Assembly (NCBI GenBank): GCA_001695595.3
Contig: MBPM02000056.1
Span: forward strand, 372,001-436,000
Source: Plasmopara viticola
Lineage: Eukaryota > Oomycota > Peronosporomycetes > Peronosporales > Peronosporaceae
DNA: 64,000 nucleotides
Direction: 5' to 3'
The notes below the pieces were generated by a model. The model had not been told where the DNA came from. It did not search any database and worked only from the letters and a program-made list of their open reading frames with translations. Positions 51,222 through 61,803 of this stretch are shown here, piece by piece. Position 1 is the first letter of the stretch, and every line of letters starts with the position of its first letter. Made by a program: the position numbers and the translations under genes.

Positions 51222-52790
51222 TCATTGCACATCGGCAACTCCAATGAGGATTTCCCGGCCAAGGTCGTCCGAGAGTTTGTCGCCACTAATGACAACGACC
51301 CGGTCACCGGCCGAAAGCCAGCCCATTTTTTTCGCATGCGAGATGGCTTCCGCAGTCGTGGGCGTACGATCAACGTCATTCGGGACGACTGGGTACAATC
51401 CACGGTGAATCTGAAGCTGGCGGCCAACTTTCAAGTCGGTAGTAAAGCACATTACCGGTACCGTCGGTTTGTACTTGGCAACTTTCCGAGCCGTGTACCC
51501 AGTGCGGGTGAGTACAATGAGGAGCTGCGCATGCATTTCGTTCGCTGTTTTAACCGCCGACGACACGGCCGATTCCACGTCCGAGGTAGGTGGATCAAAT
51601 TCAAACTTGGCTTGGTAATTCGGCGTGAGTAAGAGCTGGTCTGCTTCTTTAATGACCGTGTTCATAGTCGCGACAGACTCGATCGGGTACTTGCCCTGCG
51701 CAGACTCGCCACTGAGCATGACACAGTCGGCACCGTCCAAGACTGCATTGCCCACATCCGACACTTCTGCACGCGTCGGTCGTGGATTCGTTTGCATGGA
51801 CTCGAGCATTTGCGTGGCCACGATAATGGGTTTTCCAATCGCGTTGCAGCGATCGACCATCATCTTTTGATACGTCAAGACCTTTTGCGCTGGCACTTCG
51901 ACGCCCAAGTCTCCTCGCGCACACATGATCCCGTCCGACGCTTCGAGAATCTCTTCAAAATTTTGCACGCCTTCCAAATTTTCGACTTTGGAGATAATCT
52001 TGGGCGCAATGTACTTTGCGTGGCTTGACCAGTGTTTCTTGACACATTTCTCTACAAAGGTACGAATCTCCTGCACATCGCTCGCTTTTCGAATAAACGA
52101 AGCGGCGATAAAGTCAATGTCGTGCTCCACGCCCCAATCCAGATCACACCGATCTTTTTCCGACAAGGCCGGCAATGTGACGACTAAACCAGGCAAGTTC
52201 ACACCCTTTCGATTCCCAATCTCGTCCGTATTGTGAATTTGGCACACAATCTCGTCTTGTCCTACAGCAGTGCAAGTGAGACGAATGAGGCCATCGGACA
52301 ATAAGACGGTGTCTCCAACTCGAACCGTTTCACACAATTGTTGATACGTCACGTAAAACTTGGCTGCCGTCCCTTCATTCTCAAACGCAGGATCGGTCGT
52401 CAACACGACCGACTTGCCCTTTTCCAACTTGATTTTCTTCCCATCCTTCATTTTACCCGTACGAATTTCAGGCCCTTTCGTGTCAAGTAGGACTGCCCGA
52501 AGATTAAACTTGGCCAGTCCTTCTGCGTGCACGCCACGACAAGCGCGAAGGTTTGCAATACGTTGCAACGCCTCGTCGTACTCTGCGTGGGAAAAGTTGA
52601 TGCGCATGATACGCAAGCCTTCATCCGTGAGGCTTTGCAACGTCTCAAGCTGTTCGGACGCAGGACCGACGGTCGCCACGATTTTTGTCATGCTGAATTT
52701 GGAGCTGCGTGGATTTTTGTATAGCTCCGAGGCGGAAGCAAAGCTACGCACGGAACGCGACTTGGCACGGAGAGCTAGACGACGCAGCAT
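51222..52790 (-). CDS. Pyruvate kinase
   Basis: The first ATG is at 52,790 (MLRRLALRAKSRSVRSFAS), giving 522 residues. It makes pyruvate and ATP from phosphoenolpyruvate. Signature parts are NFSHAEYDE (about 65-73), LDTKGPEIRTGK (102-113), the active-site block IISKVENLEG (Lys near 268), ARGDLGVEVP (291-300), and the ADCVMLSGESAQGKYPIESV block. The Arg/Ser/Ala-rich, acid-free first 25 residues look like a mitochondrial targeting sequence, in line with the known mitochondrial lower half of glycolysis in stramenopiles. Length is normal. No introns were needed. Confidence 0.95.
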   Translation of the reverse strand: MLRRLALRAKSRSVRSFASASELYKNPRSSKFSMTKIVATVGPASEQLETLQSLTDEGLRIMRINFSHAEYDEALQRIANLRACRGVHAEGLAKFNLRAVLLDTKGPEIRTGKMKDGKKIKLEKGKSVVLTTDPAFENEGTAAKFYVTYQQLCETVRVGDTVLLSDGLIRLTCTAVGQDEIVCQIHNTDEIGNRKGVNLPGLVVTLPALSEKDRCDLDWGVEHDIDFIAASFIRKASDVQEIRTFVEKCVKKHWSSHAKYIAPKIISKVENLEGVQNFEEILEASDGIMCARGDLGVEVPAQKVLTYQKMMVDRCNAIGKPIIVATQMLESMQTNPRPTRAEVSDVGNAVLDGADCVMLSGESAQGKYPIESVATMNTVIKEADQLLLTPNYQAKFEFDPPTSDVESAVSSAVKTANEMHAQLLIVLTRTGYTARKVAKYKPTVPVMCFTTDLKVGRQLQIHRGLYPVVPNDVDRTPTTAEAISHAKKMGWLSAGDRVVVISGDKLSDDLGREILIGVADVQ

Positions 52791-52874
52791 GGTGATGGAG
52801 ACTGCCAATTGTACGAATGAGCAAGAAGGAAGTTAATGCACACACAATTGCGTAGCGTGAGAGATAGGGAGGAT

Positions 52875-52894
52875 AGGTAGGTAGGTAGGTAGGT
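52875..52894. repeat. GTAG microsatellite in the pyruvate kinase upstream region
   Basis: Five units of GTAG about 85 bp upstream of the ATG. It lies in the likely promoter/5' leader of the kinase gene. Confidence 0.9.
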
Positions 52895-52999
52895 GTACCT
52901 GACGACGTGGCGGCTGCTGAGTGGCAAGGATGGAATTTTTGGTGCTTGGGACTGGATCAGATTTGGCTGATAACGAACGATTTTGACTTCTTAATATGA

Positions 53000-55900
53000 G
53001 TAAGTTGCAGTAAATCAGAGAAGAGAGGTGGATTTGACTACACATTGCACGTGCCTCTTTGCAGCCACCCAAAGGTAGGGTAGGCTTTGAATTTCGTAGA
53101 CGTAGGATTGACAGATATTAGTGGACTTAGGAAGTGATTTTGGTTTATACAGACACCGTACACTGCGAACCGGGGCTTAAGTTTGGGCGGGCGACGTATT
53201 TTACCCACTAATAGAAGACAAACACAGCAACTGCTCTAATCGATATTCAACCTTGCACGCCGTATGAAGCTTTCTACATGGTGCAAACCTCTCCAGACCA
53301 ATTAGTTTGGCCAGTACTACCATTTTTAAAAGCCACCATAAAAGAGCTGACGAGTACATAAGGGGAACCCTCAAAGGCCCTCTCAACTAGTCGGCAGCGT
53401 TTGATCGAGACCTCATAGGCTGTGCGATCACCTTTACATTTATCTTAATCAATATTCAAATTATAGCTCGATGTGCAAGCTCCGAAACTTGCTCGACCCT
53501 CTTTGAGTAATTTATCTGCAGGAGCATCGACGTCTCGCAAAACGCAAATTCATAAAATTATTTTTGACAGTGCGATTGTCATGTTCGACTCCATGCGCAT
53601 AGTTCTTCACCTCGCATGGAATAAACTCCCGAAACCATTAAGTGCAGCATCTTATATCTGGTTCGCGCCGTTCGTATATAAATTTCCTGAGACTTAAGGC
53701 CGCTATCAAAACCTTGCCCCTGGTCCGGCTTGCAAACAATCGACAGCCAAAGCTTTGGTTCGGATCCTCTGTGTGATTGGAGCAGTACATTTACATTCTT
53801 CAAAGCATTCAGAAGAAGCTAGATAATCTGACGCTTATACCAGACCGCTACATTCAGTTGCTTTGACGCCAGACGCGATACGCACAAATAAGTCGACATT
53901 TTTAAAGATAATAGAGCTCTTTCGGACAATTCTAAATATAAATCTAGATAGCCGTCCGCGTTTATTGCGCTTTAATGTAGAATTTTATCATTTTGAAGCT
54001 AAAATCGCGCCTAGTGAGCAAAAACACCGTCGAAGAAAGGATAAAAATATTTTGCATATGGGTTAGAAGAATCAATATGGACATGTTTTTGCCTTGTCGG
54101 GTACGGAGTAGCAAATTGTGACTTTGAACACCTTGACTTTTGGCGGTAGAGTACAAAAATGGGCATTGGTGTGCAATCATTCAGCGGAGACGGCGTTGAT
54201 TACCTGGGGCGGGCTCAAATTTCAGTCGACAAATTCCTTCTTGCCATTTATTTTTACGTGTCGGACCTTCTTTGAAGCTGCTAGGGTAAAAAGGGACAGG
54301 TGGAATTTGTACAAGAGCCACAAGGTCTACTCCCCGGAATGACTGGTGAGGCTCTCTCGAAGGAGGTTGAAACCTTCGTCGTTGCAGACGAACTGTGCAC
54401 GAGTGCGGCCGCGATTGACAACCTATGTGTCCACTTAACCATTTTGGGCGGGCCGCAATGCAGTAGTGGTCGCCAAACTAAGGCAGGGCTTATTGAGCGG
54501 TATGGCCTCTATGGATTCAAAAGGAAGAGGTAGAGCAGGCCATCACAGAGGCGTTTGCTGATGCTTTATATGGAGCGGTACGCGCCAGTCAGTCGTTTAG
54601 TATAGAGGCAATACTTATGGGTGCAAAGTGGCCTACTGAAAAAAATCTCATTTGTTATACTTCAAGATTGAGATAAAGCTCAAGAAAAGATAGTGTTTTA
54701 CGGATCTTGCGTGTAAGTATGTCTTCCTGCTTGTTGAGGCAGTAATTAAGAGCTTGAGTGAGCCATAATGTTTATCAATCTTAGAGAGCCGGATGACTAT
54801 GCTCGACGCGCTACTATTAAGACTGTCGGGAGAAGTCAGCCACTATTGTCGCAGATTGCTTAGTGACAACGAGGAGAGTAAATGTGACTGCAGTGCCGCT
54901 GCCGTAGCTGTTTTTCAGACGAAACGTGAGTTTAGGACTGTAACCTTCGTTGTATACTATGAGCTGATAAGAGTCGCAGATTGCTACCTGACTCCAAGAG
55001 TTAACATTAGCGTTTATAAGAAGACGAAATATATATTCCCAGCTGTGAGCTGGACTTGATCAAAGATAATTTAAAAAATGTTATGTGGGGTAAGTCCTAC
55101 ATTTTCATCTAGCATAGCAACACCTACTTAGCAGTGGTCGTCAAATCATGTACGGCACTTTTGCTCATTCGATAGTAATGATTACCACATACACAACATG
55201 GTACCGGTGTGACACACGGAGTTCGTGTTGGGTTATTTATCAAATCCACTGAATTTAGGTAAAAGTTCCTCGACTTTGATAGCCAAAAATGCTGTTAAGT
55301 TTTGGCCGGTATGACCACATTCTGTGTATGGCGAGGTTGGATCAGCACATCTCATAGGCTAAATAAAGGTCAAAGTTATTAAGCACATCCCGCTTTACTT
55401 CGGTCAAGGAATACTACTACTATTGTCGTGGACACTGGGACAAGCCGACCAGAATTTTGAGAATAAAAGTGTACAAGACTGAGGAGAAGAGTCTGGAGTG
55501 ATGCTCGTGGGCAGAGCGCGGAGTGACACGAAAACCAATCGTCAGATACAGCACTCACTGCATACCATAAGTGGTGTGGCCGACTTCGAGTATGATAGTG
55601 GCCCTGGTTTTGCGTATGGAGTGGCACGTAAAGCATCGATATGTGCTTTGTCGCATGCCATCGATGGCATGGTCGGCTTCGAGCAAGATTTGAGCATGCA
55701 CATGGGATTTATCGTAATTAATAAAGCAATGCTTGCTATAGGTAGCGTTAATGATATGTTTCGCCTGACAAAGTTGGCCAATGACCAATGCAACGACTGT
55801 GCCGTTCTCTTATGTATGTCAAGCAACCGACTACACTGAGTGAAATCTCTATACCGTACATTTATCGTCAGACATCAACGCGAACATCAGATCAATAATG

Positions 55901-58900
55901 CTCAACAAAATCAACATGACAACGACACATAGCGTCTATTCAAAGCTGTCGATTTCAATAAGCAAACGTCAGTTTTAAATAGCGCTCATCGAGCAACACC
56001 GGATCGGTTGTCTTTTATTGTTAGGTATGATGCAAACATTCTGATCGAGACAAAAGCATTACTTTTGAAAGGGGATGACAGCCGCTACACGCCTCCATAC
56101 CGGCCAGGGATGACCTGCTTAAGCTGGACACGATGTCTATGGCAGAGCTTAGAGATGTCTGTAGGGTCGATGGCATAGTCGACGTAGTGGTGATATGGCC
56201 TTGAGAAGACATCAACCTTTATCATTTTATATAGAGCCGACGTTAGCAAACTGAGCAAAAAATTCAGCCACTGAGTGGCTCTGTGATCTTGAATTGTTCA
56301 GCAAATCGTAGCTTTATCTCCTTTGGCAAAATAATATTAGGTTTGAATCACACGAGAGCCGCTATCGATGCCATCTGATATAGGTCTGCATCCAAAGTCA
56401 CCGCGACTTCCGGAGCCAATCAATACAGTAAACAACGAAAGGTTATAATTAAAAGAGCAGTGTGATCTTTTTCGTGAAAGGAACTCTCCACAATATGCGT
56501 TACGATAGGATTCATGGCAAATGACGTATATTTTGCACTTACATAGTTCTAAATGCGGCGGCACATACACCGATTTCAATTAAGGAAGGGCTGCAGAACA
56601 ATATGATGGAATGCGCAATAAACAACGCAATACACTTTGTCGACGGGCGTATTATTTACCGAGGTCAGCGCTTCGTGCATTATACTCTGTAAGTGGTTAG
56701 TCAGGCTTCAAGAGCTCCTGAACTCGCCTACAATGTTTGGTGCAATTATTCGGTTCCCACTCCAATCAAGATTTATCCATGATCATACAGATCACGGAAA
56801 GACGGACGTAGAAAGCTACTGTTTACTTGCTAGCGGTGCTCAAGAGCATGCGCATCAAAAAGCTATATCCTTATAAGTGCATCCTTACAGCAAAATAAAT
56901 TGGCTATACAGAAAGGCTAGGTCTCTAGGCGAACCTTGTTGAAATCGAAATCATCTCCGTTTAGTCAAAATGACTGAAGCAGGATGTGTGGCCTTGCCAA
57001 TTACTGGCGTGAGTGCAGAGCAGATTAGGTTAATTGGTGGGATTTCTGTCAAATCTCATGAACAAATGCAAAAAGAAATCTAACGTAAAGCTATTTTCGG
57101 CAAAAATTTTTTGCTAAGGACGTCAATTCTTGCTTTGCCGCATTGCAAATAGCTGTCAAACATTGAGTGGTGTGATGACCAATAAAAGAACACATACGGT
57201 CGACACCGAGTCTGGCTTTAATTGAAGAACGGGCACAAGCCAAAGTCTCGGCATGACAGCCAATCGGTATGTTATGGAATCATAAGAGATGCGAAGCTCC
57301 AAACACTATCACCGTTTAGACAACAACACGATCTGGCCCACCTTGCTCTGTGCTGCAGTACAATAGTCTGGCTTTCATCAACGGTCAATGTAGTCTTGCG
57401 CTCAAACGCTCTGATTAATTCTTAGCCGATTCTTTAGCGTCACTGGCCCCGCAAACTTTGCACAGCTACGCAATGTCATGTGCAAAAAAAAGCCGTATTG
57501 AAGAATGTCGCACTTATAACTTGGTGCAAGCACTAGGTCTGGGCGGAGCGGTACTGTGTCTGTCATAAACGAGATCTTAAAGTTATACTTCGGGGCTAAA
57601 TTATTTTTGAGAGAAATAGTTCTTACTTATGATCAGTTTTAATTACGAATACAGCAGGTACACAGCACCGTAATTTTGATAAGGCAGTTTTTGTCATAAG
57701 TGGCTCATTGTCATGCACCAACTAACTCTTTCTGGCAGCCTGAGCTGCACACTACTAATGAGCCACTTTCAAATATCTAATTAAATTCTCGTGGACGATA
57801 AAGAGCTTGTTAAGCAATCGTTGCTTAAGTACAAACAGACTTCTTACCTACAGCAAATCGATGATCGAGTGAAACGGCACTTTCGGTACGAAATTGCTTA
57901 ATGAAAAAATTTGACGTCAACTGCCATCGGACTAGCGATCTGCGACTCAAAGTCCACAGTGTGTCTTTCACGAACGCTTTTTCGGTAATTACAATTAGGA
58001 ATCCCAAAACAAGCTCTACTACGGGACCCACGCATTTAAGTGTTGCAAAACAAATGCAAACGAGCTGAAGTCATTAATTCTCACGATCAAAGCGCGTGGG
58101 GTGTCGAAGTACCTCAGCAAAAGAAATGCAAAGTTATATTTTTCACATGATAATGAGCTTGACTTTGGCGACGATGATGCGCTAGCCATCTATATCGAAG
58201 AAATGGTCTTTGTAAGTTTCATACTCTGCTCTCAGCGCATTTAGAGATGACGCTGCTTGCACTAGGAGCTTAATAAAGCTGCCACACTGTAGCGCCCGAG
58301 CTCGATCGTGCCCGTTGAAGCATGTTTGTGACATTTAATGCATTTAGTTAGATTTGGTTCATCAAATCGGCCAACCTCTAATGACCGTATCTGTGTTGCA
58401 TAAAACCGCATTTATGCCTTAACTTTCATCAGACTCGGGTCATATCACGAATCTAGTTACTCCGCGTAGAACATTGGTTGTGCTAGCAAAGTCTTAAAAA
58501 TCAAGCGCGCAATTTTAGTCTCTGATGCCTTTGGTCTTACAGAGTATGATGGACCGCGAATAGAAACTTGTCTTAAGGCAGCATCAACAGTATATATAAG
58601 TTAGTCAAAGAACCGAATTATGCCATGATCTTAGCGTCAAACCATAAGTATGCGCCCTCTCTATCGGTCAAATCGTTTCTTTCATATAAATTTAGCGTCC
58701 GTTAACTTAAATACAAAGTCTTTGACTTGCTTACGCATCATATGAGAATTTGTACAAACAAGATGCCTGAATTTTTCCCCCGATGGACCCTAGATGATCA
58801 ATCGAGAGCGCACTTTTTTTTGTTTATTTATTAAGAAACATGTAGCCTGGTGAGTCAAAATTGTCGTTGGCAAAGCAGATCTGACAAGTGAGGCTAAGGC

Positions 58901-60870
58901 CCAACGCCTTGAAGTATGTGCGCTTATACGTTTAACTCAATCACGCCCGAATTAACTTGTTCTGCTCGACCATCGGTCTGGAAATGGCCATGTGCTTGAG
59001 ACTTTAAAAGGAGGCTTTTGAAATCACTTGTGACATAGGACTAAGACAATATACTTTGTATGCTAAGATTTCAAACGATGCCGTCGGAAACTTTAACTGC
59101 TGCGTCAACTCCGCCAACTGAGTTCGACACAAATACCGCCTGAGCTATATTTTTATCGAGACAGTTAGGGTTATAAACGCGTGCTTCCATCCAAACCGTT
59201 TGGAAAACGAAGCAAAAATTCCGTATTGACAAAGTGCCAACAGCATAATGGCACAAGCAAAATGCCACCAGTACCGACCTCGATGTTTATGACAAGGATG
59301 CATTGAAATTCATAATGCCGCTCATGATTATCGTTTGTTTGATATACAATCAAACAAAAAATGATTCCGATTTTTTAGATTCAAAGCTTAGCTTCCAATC
59401 ACTCGTTTATAGTCCTGCATTCTGTCTTCCGTTGCCGATCAATAATTGTTGCGGTCCATATTGATTGCAGGTGTGTCAAGCTTAATTGATTGTCAAAAGT
59501 TTTGCTAAAACGGGAACACATCTGATTTGAGTCTTCTTTAGTGCATAAGCAGATTTACTTTTAGAAGCGCTACGGCGATAATTTCTGCTATGCAACTTCA
59601 ATAAAAATATCGCGAATTGGATTTGTTATCGACAAGTCCAATGAGCTAAACCAACTTTAGGCATCTTCAGCTTATTGTCGGGCTTTCCGAGCTCGCTGTT
59701 GGTATCAATCCTACAAACAGCCAGAACATTATTGTGGCGGATACAGCAATAGTTTCTTGGCATTTAGCAACGCTAACAGAAACTCGTATGAGCTCTACAC
59801 CATTTTCCGAAAGGGCTCAGGCCTTGACGATTTTAATGGCAGTGACACGCGACTTCTCATGATTGTATAATCAAGTGTAACGCCCGTCCGATCCCAAGTC
59901 GAAGTCTGTATTGTACTAAATCCCACAAGTAGAACGCGTCACGGATCAAGATCACGAACAACGGCCTGGGTCAAAAAATCAGATCGGATGCTAAACAAGT
60001 CGTCTTGACCTTAGTACTCCAAGAATTAAGCTCCGCTCTATGCGGCTGGCAAAAAATCGTTTTTGTTTGGAGCAGGCGAAACGACAGTGTGTGGCCTTAA
60101 AAAAACAGACACTGGGGCTACGAATTTAGCTCTTGATTCAACCACATATTCTGTCGCGCCTTTATTCGGAGGACGCATTTGTCTAGCCATGGCAATGACG
60201 ACCAACCGCCTATTAATAAAGAATACCCAAATTGCTCCACCCAAACGCATCAAGCATTTCTACGATAATTGTGATGTATTTTCGTATGCCTTCATAGCTC
60301 AAACCTTGTCTTAGTCTACTTTGGCAATTTAATTAGCGTTTTTCATTGCGATGGTATCTAGGAAGGCAAAAACATTTTGGCTAAACCTGTCAAACGCAGC
60401 TTAACAATTTTTATTGGATCGAATTGAGATAGAAGATGCAAAAGCATAATTTTCATGTCATTTGCATATTCTAGTTCGAAGAATAACGCAAGATATATAA
60501 TGCTGTACACAACAACGGTCAAAACAGATTTTTTTTGGTAGCGATAAGCGAAATAATAAATCAAGGCTTCAGGCGCAAGTACTAGACTGGCAGCTGCACT
60601 TGGAAACTATGACTTAAACGCTTTTTACTTTGGTCGTTTTTTTATTCGCTTTGTACTATTCGACGACTGGTTTGCTGGGCGTCTTCTATGTCACTAATCA
60701 TGGTGCTGTCATAAATTCGGTAATTAAAGCCGGTCCTATCAATGCAGATATTGAGATTAGATCTCAGATTGAATAGCCTCACCAATTTGATCCATCCACG
60801 ATACTAAACTTTTTTTTAATGAAGTAGAACATGCAGCAAAGCAAACCCGCGCAGCAACTGTATGGCATGC
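53000..60870. other. Gene-poor interval of about 7.8 kb
   Basis: Between pyruvate kinase and phosphoglycerate mutase I could not recognise any intact gene on either strand. Many open stretches are 60-115 codons long and without family features. One coding relic is listed separately. Other segments (for example 55,498-55,839 and 60,038-60,314) are open on both strands at once and give no clear choice. The interval is AT-rich and may be degraded transposon DNA. Confidence 0.4.
54118..54690 (+). pseudogene. Degraded coding relic, family not recognised
   Basis: Two overlapping frames give a continuous protein-like pattern: FTCRTFFEAARVKRDRWNLY, then EALSKEVETFVVADELCTSA, GLIERYGLYGFKRKR, and after another shift EAFADALYGAVRASQSFSIE and ILMGAKWPTEKN. 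The regular helical composition and lack of low-complexity sequence argue that it was once coding. At least two frameshifts are needed. I do not know the family. Confidence 0.3.
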
Positions 60871-60873
60871 GTT

Positions 60874-61653
60874 TCAGGCTTTGGTCTGGTTGGCAACTCC
60901 AGCGATTCGTGCCTTAATTTCATCTTGGTCGCCAACGTAGTAGCCTGACAAGGGAGCGATTGCATCCTTAGAAGGCACGGGCTTAAAGTTCTCGTCCAGA
61001 TCATAGACCAGAGGCACGCCTGTTGGAATATTGAGGCCGGTAATCGTATCCTCGGGAATATTGTCCAAGTGCTTGACAAGTGCACGGAGCGAATTTCCGT
61101 GCGCGGCAATCACAATCTTTTTGCCTTCCTTAATGGACGGAATGATGGTCTGTTCCCAGTAAGGCACCACACGCGCACACGTACTTGCCAAAGATTCAGC
61201 AAAGGGAAGCAACTCTTTTGGCACACTTGCGTACTTGACGTCATTGCCAGGATAATACTGGCTATCGGCTTCAAGAGGGGGAGGCGGTGTGGCATAACTG
61301 CGCCGCCAGATCATCACCTTCTCAATCCCGTGTTGGTCGACCGTCTCCTGCTTATTCAGGCCCGTGAGGGAGCCATAGTGACGTTCATTCAGACGCCACG
61401 ATCGAAGTACGGGGATCCACATTAAATCCGTTTCCTCCAAGATATTCCAGAGCGTCTTGATCGCACGTTTCAGTACCGAAGTGTAAGCCAAATCGAAGCG
61501 AAAACCCGCAGCCTTGAGAAGTTTGCCCGCATCGTGCGACTCTTGCTCGCCCTTTGCCGACAGCTGAACGTCGTGCCAGCCGGTAAAGCGGTTGTCTACG
61601 TTCCATTGACTCTCGCCATGGCGAATGAGCACAATCTGATACCTCGCCGCCAT
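60874..61653 (-). CDS. Phosphoglycerate mutase, 2,3-bisphosphoglycerate-dependent type
   Basis: The ATG at 61,653 gives 259 residues and an in-frame stop lies four codons upstream, so this start is secure. The enzyme interconverts 3- and 2-phosphoglycerate. [20 protein letters not shown] carries the phospho-accepting His12; [16 protein letters not shown] holds the substrate-binding region; [15 protein letters not shown] has the second catalytic His; [12 protein letters not shown] is near the C-terminus. Length matches dPGM. No targeting presequence is visible, unlike the nearby pyruvate kinase. Confidence 0.95.
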   Translation of the reverse strand: MAARYQIVLIRHGESQWNVDNRFTGWHDVQLSAKGEQESHDAGKLLKAAGFRFDLAYTSVLKRAIKTLWNILEETDLMWIPVLRSWRLNERHYGSLTGLNKQETVDQHGIEKVMIWRRSYATPPPPLEADSQYYPGNDVKYASVPKELLPFAESLASTCARVVPYWEQTIIPSIKEGKKIVIAAHGNSLRALVKHLDNIPEDTITGLNIPTGVPLVYDLDENFKPVPSKDAIAPLSGYYVGDQDEIKARIAGVANQTKA

Positions 61654-61803
61654 GTAATAGGATCTTTAGGAAAAAACAAGGAGTACTTCTACTCGGCAAT
61701 TATGTCGAGCACACCACTTGTGTGATCCACATAATCAACTTTGTATGTGTCCTTCACACAAGTACTCAACTTGTGTACTCTACACAATCAGGACTGATCA
61801 TCT
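61654..61803. promoter_or_regulatory. Shared divergent promoter of phosphoglycerate mutase and MCM5
   Basis: The 150-bp space between two divergent ATGs contains three ACTTGTGT/ACACAAGT words (near 61,709, 61,757 and 61,769) in both orientations. No TATA box was seen, as is usual in oomycetes. TCAACTTTG (61,737) resembles the oomycete initiator. The repeated word is a candidate shared element. Confidence 0.4.

Noticed and set aside
52360..52836. 158-codon plus-strand open frame over the pyruvate kinase gene
   Set aside because: It is antisense to a well-conserved enzyme.
56637..57600. Possible Gypsy reverse transcriptase remnant (a CLLASGAQEHAHQK word)
   Set aside because: A single short word resembles the region after the RT active site, but no YLDD/YVDD box, RNase H or integrase motif could be found around it.
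60038..60564. Membrane-protein-like and other open frames on the minus strand
   Set aside because: Hydrophobic stretches are open on both strands, there is no conserved motif and frames do not join.
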